A DNA stretch of 64,000 bases from Stictocephala bisonia (taxonomy: Eukaryota; Arthropoda; Insecta; Hemiptera; Membracidae). The DNA lies in the NCBI GenBank assembly GCA_035578905.1, contig JAQJVL010000110.1:1564631-1628630 (forward strand), read 5' to 3'. The position numbers and the translations under genes were made by a program. The notes below the pieces were generated by a model that had not been told where the DNA came from, did no database searches, and was given only the letters and a program-made list of their open reading frames with translations. Below, in pieces: positions 23,849 to 35,693 of this stretch. Position 1 is the first letter of the stretch, and each line of letters begins with the position of its first letter.

Positions 23849-24372
23849 TTGTGTTGTGTGTTATTTGCCAATGAGTTCACTGGTAAAGGCAAATACCAAA
23901 AATTGGGAGCTTTAGTAACTATACCATATAGAAACGGGAAAGACGCAATAGAAAAGCTCACCTCTCACAGCAACTCTGGGTACCACAAATTTTCATGTAT
24001 GGCTACTGAAAACATTATGAAGGTCGATTCTCTGGCCGAGTAGAAGGCATCAACGTGAAGTTGGATTCACAGGAGAAGAAAGAAAAAGAACAAAACAGAA
24101 TTTCAGTCAAGCCTATAATTGACACAATCATATTCTGTGGAGGAAATGAAATACCTCTTTGGGGACATCGGGGCAGTGGGCCACTGACAGCCGAAAAACC
24201 TTTAGAAAAGGAGGGTAAATTTCGAGCGTTACTCAGGTACAGAGCAGTCACCGATGAAAGATTTTATTCATATTTAGCATCACTCTTCCTCTTTCAAAGT
24301 ACCTCCAAGAACGTGAAAGTGACATATTATCTGCACTTGAATTTGCTGATCTCACGGTTGAACGACTGAGGG
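23849..24372 (+). pseudogene. Deleted, plus-strand relic of the hAT transposase
   Basis: Plus-strand translation matches the facing gene: CVLFANEFTGKG (residues 161-172), PYRNGKDAIEK, then after a frame break and stop, QEKKEKEQNR to RYRAVTDE (about residues 231-294). It then jumps directly to the FIFSITLPLSKYLQ region (about 563-595) in another frame and ends near the DDTVERL equivalent. Thus the first ~160 codons, the block from ~295 to ~562 (both catalytic Asp regions), and the 3' part are gone. The relic differs from the intact copy at several residues and is not a recent derivative of it. It cannot encode an active protein. Confidence 0.88.
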
Positions 24373-24672
24373 TACCCCATTCGGTAAAATTTTTGAAAAA
24401 CAGAAGACTAAATATAGGGTTTTTAATTAATTTTAACACTTTTCGTAATCGAAAAAACTTCATCTTTCAAATAAATCTTTTTTAAATTCATGATTTTTCA
24501 ATATGACAACAACATAAATATAGTGTTGAAGTTTTTCCTGATGTTCAAACTCTGTCAAATAGATGAGTAAGGCTAAAAAAACAACATTTTATTGTATTGT
24601 TTTAAATATATTTATAACCTTTTTACATTATGTAATGAATAGGAATAATTAACAAAATAATACAATAATAAG

Positions 24673-27409
24673 TTACAGCACTAATCTCCTATTTCCACTT
24701 CGGACCATCTCATCGATAACTTCGTCACTGTTGATTGGAGCTGGATAGTGAATTGATAGTAGAGCAAGCCCATTTAATCGTTCATTACTCATAGAATTCC
24801 TCAGGTAGCTTTTAATTCTCTTGAGAGATGGGAAGGATCTCTCTACCTCTGCTGTTGAGACGGGTAATGTAGCAAGCACCTGCAACAGAAAAGTTATTAG
24901 TAGTTATTTCCATTTGATTTCTTTTAGTTTCGACCAGAAATCATTAGGGATTATTTAGATTTTTTAAAGTTTTATTTTCGTTAAATTTTTTTTACTGTTT
25001 GTATTTATAAATCGTTTTGAATTAAATATTTTTCAATAGTGTATCTAAAAACAAACGTGTTAAAAATATGTATCGTTCCAACAAACAAAACTACCAAAAT
25101 CTATTTGTATAGGCCTACTTAGTTTTATAATAATAAATAGTTACCTGAAGTAAGTAGTTGATAGAAGGGTAGAAGTTTTTGTCGCAGGTGTCTAGAACTG
25201 ACATGATTTTCTTGGGAATTTCAGATTCTTTTCCATTTTTCCATTTCGTACTCCACAGCATATACTCTGCCTCGCCCTCACAATCAGACCACTGACTATC
25301 GTAAAACAGTTCAGTGTTTTCAGTTTGTGGATATTTGTTGGTTTTGTATTCTTTGGGAGTAAACAATCTAGAGCTTCTAGAATATCTCTGTTTTTCCCGA
25401 ACCGGTCAACCAAACTTATAATCAACGAACCGATGCAAGGTATAATGACCGACGATAATATTCCTCAGGAGTAGAGTAAGGGGGTTGTCTCTTTTGGTTT
25501 GCTTCCCCACTTGCCGGGGCACAACAATTGCTGTTCCAAAATTATCTTGAGACATTTTTTCAGCCTTTTCAAATAACAAAGTGAATTGTTTAATATCACT
25601 GCTACCTTCAATTCCAGACAGGCTACGCAAGTCCTTCAGTCGTTCAACCGTGTCATCAGCAAATTTAAGGGCAGACGATATGTCACTTTCAGGTTTTTGG
25701 AGGTACTTTGAAAGAGGAAGAGTGATGCTAAATATGAATTCACACACCGCCATTGCAACAAGGAAACTTCCTTTTTCAACAGAGGCTAGGAGATTGGCAG
25801 CTGAAGACGATATCACTCCACTAGAAGTAGATAACTCTTGCAGAGTAGCAACGATGGCTGAAAAAACTTCAACAAATGTATTGACCGAATCTTGTCTTTC
25901 GATGAATCTTGTGTCACACAGGGGAAGGAGGCGCGTTTTTTGAGTTTGAGGTACAAGATTCTCAATATGTTTTTTTAGCATATCACCACTTTGAGTATTA
26001 TTTCTCATCATATTGGCCACTTCATTTATAGCTCCCAAACAATTCCTTATGTAAGGGATGTTTAAGGAGTCACTCAAAACCAAATTCAGTCGGTGTGCAA
26101 CACAGTGCACATAAATAGCTTTGGGGTGTGATTCCCGTAATCTTTGATGTACGCCAGACAAATGCCCACTAAACGTTGAACAACCATCGTACCCTTGACC
26201 AATGACTTTATCCATGTTGAGACCTACACTTGCACAAATGGTTAAAATATTTTCGTATATGCTCTCAGCAGACAAATCAGTTATGTGGGTGAATGCAACG
26301 AAGTCTTCTTTCAGGATCGGTTTGTTTTCATTCGAAATGTATCGGATGCAAAGTGAAAACTGCTCTTTTCCAGACACATCAAGCGTTTCATCTCCTAAAA
26401 TGGAAAAACAATCTGCACTATTTACAGATTGAACAACTTTTTTCAATATAAGTTGTCCACAAATGTCAATAATTTCATTCTGAACTTCAGGATTAATATA
26501 GGTTGCATTTCGTGCACTATTAAAAATGTGGTTTTTTAAAGTTTCATCAGTAACTGCTCGGTACCTGAGCAAGGCTCGAAATTTGCCCTCCTTTTCTAAA
26601 GGTTTTTCGGCCGTCAGTGGCCCACTGTCCCGATGTCCCCGAAGGGGTATCTCATTTTCTCCACAGAATATAATTGTGTCAATTATAGGCTTGAGTGAAG
26701 CTCTGTTTTGTTCTTTTTCTTTTTTCTTTTGCGAATCCAACATCACTTTGATGTCTTCTACTCGGCCAGAATCTACCTTCATAAAGTTTTCCGCAGCTAG
26801 ACAAGAAAATTTGTGGTACTCAGAGTTGCTGTGAGAGGTGAATTTCTCTATTGCATCTTTCCACTTTCTATAAGGGACAGTTACTAAGGCTCCCAATTTT
26901 TGGTGTTGGCCTTTACCAGTGAATTCATTGGCAAATAACACACAAAACTTACAATAAGTTCCATCCTTAGCCTTAGAATAAGCCAGCCAATTGAATCTTT
27001 TTAACCAGGTGCTCTGGAACTTTAATTTTTTATTGTTGATGGCGGTTACTGGAAAAACAAAACTCTCATCTGGATAAAATAAATCGTTTAGTACTTTACT
27101 TTTCAAACCCATAGTTTTAGAAAACTCTGTTTTGGAGTGAAATAACAGGTCAGAAACTACGCCAATATCTACAGAGGTTAGGCCAATAATGCTTACTTGA
27201 GATTCTGTAGGCCTACTTGTACTGGATTGGTCACGAGACGATGAACAACACGGAGTTGGAGTAAGCGTACTGCTTTTTTCTTCTATGGAGCCAACAGTGG
27301 TTTCTTCTATCTCTCGTGGCAACAATGAAACTACCACTTTTTCACTTAATTCCGAATCCGTTTTTAAAGTTTTTGGTTTGAAAAACTGGTCAATCGTTCT
27401 CTTACTCAT
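24673..27409 (-). pseudogene. hAT transposase gene with one intron and three frame breaks
   Basis: The main frame (672 codons from 27,424; better start at 27,409, aaaATGAGT, MSKRTIDQFF) has a TTF-type zinc finger (C158, C161, H198, H204), a DUF4371-like block, and hAT RNase-H-fold motifs: ILGDETLD (D345), GYDGCST (D413), CVAH (C441, H444), LCDTRF. Near 25,480, 25,440 and 25,355 the homologous frame moves by one base each time (TPEEYYRRSLY, then CIGSLIISLVDRF, then KEYKTNKYPQ), so the protein as written is broken; each looks like a 1-base loss. Exon 1 ends LLQ at 25,145 with a good donor (cag, gtaact), the 265-bp intron ends ttctgttgcag, and exon 2 (24,879-24,673) encodes the hAT dimerisation segment (VLATLPVSTAEVERSF, SMSNERLNGLALL). 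The residues resemble ZMYM1-like and 52-kDa-repressor-like hAT proteins. Confidence 0.9.
24880..25144 (-). other. Intron of the hAT transposase gene
   Basis: 265-bp AT-rich intron with a gtaact donor and a ttctgttgcag acceptor. The phase-0 join gives LLQ then VLATLPVS, which is the conserved order in hAT C-terminal domains. Confidence 0.85.
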
Positions 27410-28016
27410 TTTTAAAAGAAGCAATAAAGCAAAAAAGTGAGAAGTACAATAAAAACTTGATTACTTAACGTTAAACAAACAACAAAAGAACAATTCACAT
27501 CCCGGCACTGTCATTAGAAAGTACAAATTAGCTAATTAGCTGACGACACGACAGAGGTCACTACCTCAAGCCTCAACTACACGCAAATCTTCGCAAACAC
27601 AAGCAAATCTTCAGCTGTAATCGTAATGGCGGACAATATACCGACCTGACAGGGTAGAACAATGAATCCGTGTTACCACTAGCCACTAGCGGCTGGCGTG
27701 CGAACTAGACTTACTGTGACAGTCCATAGTCGTAACTCGGCCAGCTATACAAATACCGCCATTACACTACACTACCCGAGCGGCCGAGCCCAAACGGATC
27801 GTTTGATAATTTATGATTTAAACTTAAACAAAACTACAAACCTTTTTTTAACAATGGTATGATAATTTAATGTTCGTAGACAAGAGTAATGATAAAGATA
27901 AAGAAAAGAGTAATCTCCTTTCATTCCCCTGCTCCATGCTTAGTTATTTTTTAATATGTCTTAATATTTCGGGGGGGGTCCGGACCCCCCAGACCCCCCC
28001 CTTCGCTACGCCACTG

Positions 28017-28024
28017 GTGACGGC
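28017..28024. repeat. 8-bp target-site duplication of the hAT element, right
   Basis: gtgacggc directly outside the right terminal repeat, identical to 23,782-23,789. Confidence 0.93.
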
Positions 28025-28744
28025 CCAGACGGAGTGAGTGGCTAGGTGTTCACTCAGTGTAGTCATCAAGACATTACTGGCTGAAATGCCCAAGCTGAGT
28101 GGTGGACAGTCAGTCCTGACCCCAAGCGAGGGAGAGCTAACACTAATGCTTGTAATTTAGTTGTTGATGCTAGCTCTTTGCTTCAAGGCAGATACTTGAT
28201 TTTGCGCATTTGGAAAGAATGTAAATTCACCTTAAAATTCCTTTCTAAACGTTCAGAATTGAGTATCTGTCATTTTCATGTTTGCAATATCTGGTGTTAT
28301 CTCCCTTAAAACACAGTTTTATGATCATGCACATTTTTATCTTTAAAGAAGATATCAGTTAGGCTTATTTCACTCAATAATCTTTAATTTATTATTATTA
28401 ATTAAACTGTTATAACAATTCCTCTAAGATGAAATTTTCATTTAATTTGTTTTTTAAATGAATTAACTCTCCTGAGATGTATTGATTTCAGGTCATAACC
28501 AATTTATATACATCTTCACTCTTATATTTCTCATTTTCATATTATAATATACAACATTGTATCTAACAAAATTTTAAATGTGGAAAAAATTTACTGATGG
28601 TGTAATTAGTTGAATCCACCTTTATATTTAGTAGGTGCCCGTTTCAATCTCGGAGTTAGAAACATTTTGAAAGGACAAGTTTACTATCTTCATTTGTTTA
28701 TTTTGTACTATCACAATGGCATATTCTTTAGGAAAACATGTACT
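28025..28744. other. Flank of the hAT insertion, no gene
   Basis: Begins with the tggctaggtgttcactcagt motif also present upstream near 23,464, then AT-rich DNA. A copy lies at 35,702-36,427. Confidence 0.4.
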
Positions 28745-28747
28745 TAC

Positions 28748-29672
28748 TGTCGGCGAAGGAATTATGTATACCCAAGTTTGAAGATTGCTTTCTAAAAACT
28801 AAGAAGCCTATGAAAATCCCAATCATACCATTATTTTCCTCGTTTAATTTTACGTTAGGTCATGTGAATTTAAAACTTTACTATAAGATTTAATAATTTG
28901 TATCCTAGTTGGAACAAAAGAAGTACTGGAATTTTAACTAGTTTTCAAAGGTACACCAAATTTACACTGTTATTACTCAAAAACCCGTTAATATATCTCA
29001 TATATATTTTAATATGTGGTTGATAGGAATGTTTTCTGCAAGTTTTATAAAGTTTAGAATTTGAGCGTTTTAAGACAAAAATTCTTATCAATTCCTTGAA
29101 ACAACCTTTTCTTAACTTCTAGGGCCATAAATCAATTATTTAGGCACATTGTAATCCTTATTAATGTATAGTTATGATAGATTATTTTTATGCGTAAGTA
29201 AATGAGATTGATTTAAATCGATCTAAAATCACCACATTTACTTAACCATATGAAAATAATGTATTGAAACGATACATGTAATAAGGATTACAAAGAAACC
29301 ATGTAATTAATTTGATGACCTCTGAAAGCCAAGAAAACATTGTTTCAGGCAATTTATAAGGATTTTTTGTAGAACTTATTCAAAAAACTCCTGTCAACCA
29401 CATATTAAAATATAAATATAATACATTAACAAGGTTTTTAGTAATAACAATAACGGTGTAAATTAGATGTACAGTTTAAACTAGTTGAAATTGCAGTACT
29501 TTTTTCCAACTAGGACAAAAATTATTAAAACTTTTGTAAAATTAAAAAAATGCACATGTTATAACGTACAACTAAACGAGAAAAACAATGATATTATAGG
29601 ATTTTTCATAGGCCTCCTAGTTTCTTAGAAAACAACCTTCAAACTCAAGTGCACATAATTTCTGCGCCGAAA
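28748..29672. mobile_element. Foldback family F, complete copy 1, ~0.93 kb
   Basis: The left end gtcggcgaaggaattatgta and the right end (reverse complement) tcggcgcagaaattatgtgc are inverted repeats. The arms of about 450 bp meet at a near-palindromic centre around 29,215 (gtaagtaaatgagattgatt against aaatcaccacatttacttaa). No reading frame. Solo or damaged arms of the same family occur at 2.7 and 22.0 kb. Confidence 0.85.
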
Positions 29673-30329
29673 GTAGTATATTTATTGAAATTTGTTATCT
29701 CGTACATTCTTAATATATTTTGCTATTCGACCTTACCACATCTTGATACCAGTAATTACATATATAAATAAATACAATTGAGATGAGATTATCTCGAGAA
29801 AACAGACAACAAAATGAAAAAGACAAAGCATCTTGATGGAGTAAGTGCTATTAAAAATCACAAAACATTTATGTAATCATAGATATGATAATTTTTACTG
29901 TAATATATGTTTTGAAAAAGTCAATAATAGGGAAATTATTATAATTATATAGTTAACTAAGCTTACATAACAGCCATGATACGACTTAATTAGTAGCATA
30001 ATTAACAGTACTGATTATTTCATTTCTTAGATATGTACAACATATCTATCTATCTTATTTCATGTCCAACAAAATAAATGTATGATATAAAAAACTACTT
30101 TATTGCAATATAAGTACACAATGTATAAATATTAGTGTCATTAATTTCAGTATACCACGTTACCATTCTCATAAAAAGGGATTTACAAAGGAATATAAAA
30201 AAGGAATAGTAAGAAACTAATCAAGAAATTTATTATTTTATAATTTAATCCTAGAAAATATCATTTTTATATCCAAATTTAATTCAAAATGGACACAAAT
30301 ACTTTTTATATTAATAACCAATAAATAGA
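29673..30329. other. No recognised gene
   Basis: AT-rich. Near 30,100-30,165 a weak match to the centre of foldback family G (caatataagtacacaatgta) can be seen. Confidence 0.35.
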
Positions 30330-30545
30330 CTAATATCCTTGATTATATAAACCTACAACAGATATCCCATCTTATAGGAATATTTGTGCCAGTAATTTTG
30401 TTAGTTAGTGAGGCCCGAAACCACAGCTGGTTTAAACTGCATTACATTTACATGGAACTACACTAGCTCCCCACAATGGACCCCAAAAACAGCTGATATT
30501 TTGAGACTCAAAATTGAAATTGGATGGGAAATCTATTTGTGTATA
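30330..30545 (+). repeat. Dispersed repeat R2, copy 1
   Basis: Matches 49,865-50,095 in reverse complement, with shared landmarks ccacagctggtttaaactgc, aaaaacagctgatattttga and gggaaatctatttgtg in the same order. A third copy at 38,014-38,229 comes from the tandem duplication. It is non-coding and its nature is unknown. Confidence 0.7.
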
Positions 30546-31031
30546 AAATAAATGCTAATATCTAGGTTGGAAACTGAGAACAAATCTTCAATCACATTGA
30601 GCAAGTGTGCACTTCGATCACAGATTTCTGTGCTCTGTGATTTCAACGAACTAGACCTAATTAAGCCGATAACTAGAAGGTGCAGTATAAGGGGCTGGTG
30701 GGTGGGGATTAAAGGTAAAAATAAATTATTAAAGATTTTCTTTCATAAAAAATACTGATGATGTATAAACAAAGTTATTACAAATAGCAAAATTATAAAT
30801 TGAATAGTGTTTTGGTTCAATTTATAAACCTAATTATATTTTTCAAACTTTGTCTTTTGTTTTTAATATAGTGTTTAATACACGAGATCAAGTACCTGGG
30901 CAGTTTATGGGATAATAACTATGTTTAGTAAATAATGTCAGATACTGGAATCATACCATTCAGCGTCAATATACTTCTTGAATAAAATACACAAATAATA
31001 TATCAAATATCCCATATTATACATATTCATT
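30546..31031. other. No recognised gene
   Basis: AT-rich sequence. A 68-codon frame at 30,552-30,758 is not recognisable and is not preserved in the duplicate, where the matching stretch carries changes. Confidence 0.4.
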
Positions 31032-31468
31032 ATTCATCTCTAAGACGCCGATCGTAGATATATGGGCGAATATGAGGCGTGAATGAGTGTAGATGAACAA
31101 GTGTAGTCTTTGTTACTATCTGAGTTCGACTTAGCTCAGAAAGGACTACTGTATTTATTAATAGCCCAATAGCCAGGGCAACTATGGGACCTACAGTTTT
31201 ACGTGGAATCCGAACCACGTAGTGTTGGTCTGATTTTTAGCTAACTGACAAGTTTGACACTTAGTTCTCTTCCCTACACAACACCCGAACCTTGACTACC
31301 AGTCAATACGGACACTCCAGACTTCTCTAGTAGTGTCTACATTGATGACAACCATTAAGCGGTCACCGTGTTGGTATTAAGAGAATCGAGCATGGAATCT
31401 ATCGCCTACAATCTCCCAAACACTTTGTCTCCAAGTAGCTGAGTTACAGCACTGCGCCACCAGTGCCG
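31032..31468 (-). mobile_element. tRNA-derived SINE family A, copy 2
   Basis: Read on the minus strand: a tRNA-like head at about 31,468 with A box ggtggcgcagtgctgtaact and a B-box-like catgctcgattctc about 65 bases on, then a body that runs to cggcgtcttagagatgaata at about 31,022. It matches 4,309-4,762 along its whole length. Confidence 0.75.
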
Positions 31469-31883
31469 ACTAAATGAATAAGGAGTGCAGATAATGCAAC
31501 ACTGGTGTTTATAGTAGTAGTCTGTCCTGGAGTAATAATAATATTTAGTGTATAAATAGTCCATTAACTGCTTCTGATTATTTAGTCCCACTTGCCTGTT
31601 ATTATTATATATAGGCTAATTGTAAAAATAAATACATGTCAATAAAAATAAAAGACGTCAGGACCCTGAGCCAGAGATAATCAAAAAATTGGCTTGGAAT
31701 TAAAATATTTATCCGTAATACTCACTATCTATAAAATAATAATGATCCGGTTATTATAAAATAACTATAACTATAAAATAATAGTTTTCAGGTTAAGTGG
31801 AAGAAGGGACTTTTTAGTCCCAACTTCGCCTGGTTAAATAAAGACGTATTTTCATGTCATTGATCCGGAGCATCATATGCTGG
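31469..31883. other. AT-rich DNA up to the duplication junction
   Basis: No gene. Ends with the direct junction at 31,883 between the first duplicate's right end and hAT-internal sequence. Confidence 0.5.
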
Positions 31884-34800
31884 AAAGGAGGGTAAATTTC
31901 GAGCGTTACTCAGGTACAGAGCAGTCACCGATGAAAGATTTTATTCATATTTAGCATCGCTCTTCCTCTTTCAAAGTACCTCCAAGAACGTGAAAGTGAC
32001 ATATTATCTGCACTTGAATTTGCTGATCTCACGGTTGAACGACTGAGGGTACCCCATTCGGTAAAATTTTTGAAAAACAGAAGACTAAATATAGGGTTTT
32101 TAATTAATTTTAACACTTTTCGTAATCGAAAAAACTTCATCTTTCAAATAAATCTTTTTTAAATTCATGATTTTTCAATATGACAACAACATAAATATAG
32201 TGTTGAAGTTTGTCCGGAGGTTCAAACTCTGTCAAAGAGATGAGTAAGGCTAAAAAAACAACAGTGTATTGTATTGATTAAAATATATTTATAACCTTTT
32301 TACATTATGTAATGAATAGGAATAATTAACAAAATAATACAATAATAAGTTACAGCACTAATCTCCTATTTCCACTTCGGACCATCTCATCGATAACTTC
32401 GTCACTGTTGATTGGAGCTGGATAGTGAATTGATAGTAGAGCAAGCCCATTTAATCGTTCATTACTCATAGAATTCCTCAGGTAGCTTTTAATTCTCTTG
32501 AGAGATGGGAAGGATCTCTCTACCTCTGCTGTTGAGACGGGTAATGTAGCAAGCACCTGCAACAGAAAAGTTATTAGTAGTTATTTCCATTTGATTTCTT
32601 TTAGTTTCGACCAGAAATCATTAGGGATTATTTAGATTTTTTAAAGTTTTATTTTCGTTAAATTTTTTTTACTGTTTGTATTTATAAATCGTTTTGAATT
32701 AAATATTTTTCAATAGTGTATCTAAAAACAAACGTGTTAAAAATATGTATCGTTCCAACAAACAAAACTACCAAAATCTATTTGTATAGGCCTACTTAGT
32801 TTTATAATAATAAATAGTTACCTGAAGTAAGTAGTTGATAGAAGGGTAGAAGTTTTTGTCGCAGGTGTCTAGAACTGACATGATTTTCTTGGGAATTTCA
32901 GATTCTTTTCCATTTTTCCATTTCGTACTCCACAGCATATACTCTGCCTCGCCCTCACAATCAGACCACTGACTATCGTAAAACAGTTCAGTGTTTTCAG
33001 TTTGTGGATATTTGTTGGTTTTGTATTCTTTGGGAGTAAACAATCTAGAGCTTCTAGAATATCTCTGTTTTTCCCGAACCGGTCAACCAAACTTATAATC
33101 AACGAACCGATGCAAGGTATAATGACCGACGATAATATTCCTCAGGAGTAGAGTAAGGGGGTTGTCTCTTTTGGTTTGCTTCCCCACTTGCCGGGGCACA
33201 ACAATTGCTGTTCCAAAATTATCTTGAGACATTTTTTCAGCCTTTTCAAATAACAAAGTGAATTGTTTAATATCACTGCTACCTTCAATTCCAGACAGGC
33301 TACGCAAGTCCTTCAGTCGTTCAACCGTGTCATCAGCAAATTTAAGGGCAGACGATATGTCACTTTCAGGTTTTTGGAGGTACTTTGAAAGAGGAAGAGT
33401 GATGCTAAATATGAATTCACACACCGCCATTGCAACAAGGAAACTTCCTTTTTCAACAGAGGCTAGGAGATTGGCAGCTGAAGACGATATCACTCCACTA
33501 GAAGTAGATAACTCTTGCAGAGTAGCAACGATGGCTGAAAAAACTTCAACAAATGTATTGACCGAATCTTGTCTTTCGATGAATCTTGTGTCACACAGGG
33601 GAAGGAGGCGCGTTTTTTGAGTTTGAGGTACAAGATTCTCAATATGTTTTTTTAGCATATCACCACTTTGAGTATTATTTCTCATCATATTGGCCACTTC
33701 ATTTATAGCTCCCAAACAATTCCTTATGTAAGGGATGTTTAAGGAGTCACTCAAAACCAAATTCAGTCGGTGTGCAACACAGTGCACATAAATAGCTTTG
33801 GGGTGTGATTCCCGTAATCTTTGATGTACGCCAGACAAATGCCCACTAAACGTTGAACAACCATCGTACCCTTGACCAATGACTTTATCCATGTTGAGAC
33901 CTACACTTGCACAAATGGTTAAAATATTTTCGTATATGCTCTCAGCAGACAAATCAGTTATGTGGGTGAATGCAACGAAGTCTTCTTTCAGGATCGGTTT
34001 GTTTTCATTCGAAATGTATCGGATGCAAAGTGAAAACTGCTCTTTTCCAGACACATCAAGCGTTTCATCTCCTAAAATGGAAAAACAATCTGCACTATTT
34101 ACAGATTGAACAACTTTTTTCAATATAAGTTGTCCACAAATGTCAATAATTTCATTCTGAACTTCAGGATTAATATAGGTTGCATTTCGTGCACTATTAA
34201 AAATGTGGTTTTTTAAAGTTTCATCAGTAACTGCTCGGTACCTGAGCAAGGCTCGAAATTTGCCCTCCTTTTCTAAAGGTTTTTCGGCCGTCAGTGGCCC
34301 ACTGTCCCGATGTCCCCGAAGGGGTATCTCATTTTCTCCACAGAATATAATTGTGTCAATTATAGGCTTGAGTGAAGCTCTGTTTTGTTCTTTTTCTTTT
34401 TTCTTTTGCGAATCCAACATCACTTTGATGTCTTCTACTCGGCCAGAATCTACCTTCATAAAGTTTTCCGCAGCTAGACAAGAAAATTTGTGGTACTCAG
34501 AGTTGCTGTGAGAGGTGAATTTCTCTATTGCATCTTTCCACTTTCTATAAGGGACAGTTACTAAGGCTCCCAATTTTTGGTGTTGGCCTTTACCAGTGAA
34601 TTCATTGGCAAATAACACACAAAACTTACAATAAGTTCCATCCTTAGCCTTAGAATAAGCCAGCCAATTGAATCTTTTTAACCAGGTGCTCTGGAACTTT
34701 AATTTTTTATTGTTGATGGCGGTTACTGGAAAAACAAAACTCTCATCTGGATAAAATAAATCGTTTAGTACTTTACTTTTCAAACCCATAGTTTTAGAAA

Positions 34801-35693
34801 ACTCTGTTTTGGAGTGAAATAACAGGTCAGAAACTACGCCAATATCTACAGAGGTTAGGCCAATAATGCTTACTTGAGATTCTGTAGGCCTACTTGTACT
34901 GGATTGGTCACGAGACGATGAACAACACGGAGTTGGAGTAAGCGTACTGCTTTTTTCTTCTATGGAGCCAACAGTGGTTTCTTCTATCTCTCGTGGCAAC
35001 AATGAAACTACCACTTTTTCACTTAATTCCGAATCCGTTTTTAAAGTTTTTGGTTTGAAAAACTGGTCAATCGTTCTCTTACTCATTTTTAAAAGAAGCA
35101 ATAAAGCAAAAAAGTGAGAAGTACAATAAAAACTTGATTACTTAACGTTAAACAAACAACAAAAGAACAATTCACATCCCGGCACTGTCATTAGAAAGTA
35201 CAAATTAGCTAATTAGCTGACGACACGACAGAGGTCACTACCTCAAGCCTCAACTACACGCAAATCTTCGCAAACACAAGCAAATCTTCAGCTGTAATCG
35301 TAATGGCGGACAATATACCGACCTGACAGGGTAGAACAATGAATCCGTGTTACCACTAGCCACTAGCGGCTGGCGTGCGAACTAGACTTACTGTGACAGT
35401 CCATAGTCGTAACTCGGCCAGCTATACAAATACCGCCATTACACTACACTACCCGAGCGGCCGAGCCCAAACGGATCGTTTGATAATTTATGATTTAAAC
35501 TTAAACAAAACTACAAACCTTTTTTTAACAATGGTATGATAATTTAATGTTCGTAGACAAGAGTAATGATAAAGATAAAGAAAAGAGTAATCTCCTTTCA
35601 TTCCCCTGCTCCATGCTTAGTTATTTTTTAATATGTCTTAATATTTCGGGGGGGGTCCGGACCCCCCAGACCCCCCCCTTCGCTACGCCACTG
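31884..35693 (-). mobile_element. Second hAT copy, left end missing
   Basis: Corresponds to 24,207-28,016. The right terminal repeat (gctacgccactg) and right target duplication are retained, but the left terminal repeat and the first ~417 bp are absent because the tandem duplication began inside the element. It should therefore be immobile in cis even if transposase were supplied. Confidence 0.92.
32350..35086 (-). pseudogene. Second copy of the hAT transposase gene
   Basis: Same exon-intron layout as 24,673-27,409 shifted by 7,677 bp: exon 1 from 35,086 to 32,822, intron 32,557-32,821, exon 2 from 32,556 to 32,350. The 672-residue main frame is identical at the protein level to the first copy, and the same three frame breaks recur near 33,157, 33,117 and 33,032. 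The breaks therefore predate the duplication or were homogenised afterwards. No independent function is expected. Confidence 0.9.

Larger units (their letters stand above)
23790..28016 (-). mobile_element. Composite hAT element, 4.2 kb, with facing gene copies
   Basis: Bounded by terminal inverted repeats cagtagcgtagcc (left) and gctacgccactg (right, reverse complement cagtggcgtagc) and by a perfect 8-bp duplication, gtgacggc. Next to both ends are G-rich tracts (cggggggggtcc and its counterpart). Inside are a deleted plus-strand relic of the transposase gene (about 23,849-24,372) and, facing it, a near full-length minus-strand gene (24,673-27,409). The matching target duplications show that the whole composite inserted as a unit, or that its internal structure arose after insertion. 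No internal terminal repeats were seen between the two gene copies. The 7.68-kb tandem duplication starts inside this element at 24,207. Confidence 0.9.
24207..31883. repeat. Tandem duplication, first copy (7.68 kb)
   Basis: Sequence from aaaggagggtaaatttcgag at 24,207 up to about 31,882 is repeated directly from 31,884 to 39,564. The offset is 7,677 bp at the left side and 7,682 bp at the right after small indels. The left breakpoint lies inside the hAT element, in the plus-strand relic. The junction at 31,883 joins gcatcatatgctg to the hAT-internal aaaggaggg. Divergence between copies is about 1 percent outside the hAT DNA (several dozen differences noted by eye over 3.9 kb), but nearly nil inside it. 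Confidence 0.95.

Noticed and set aside
25581..26834. Plus-strand frames of 76-120 codons opposite the hAT transposase
   Set aside because: They lie antisense to a recognised coding region and show no features of their own; the same shadows recur in the duplicated copy.
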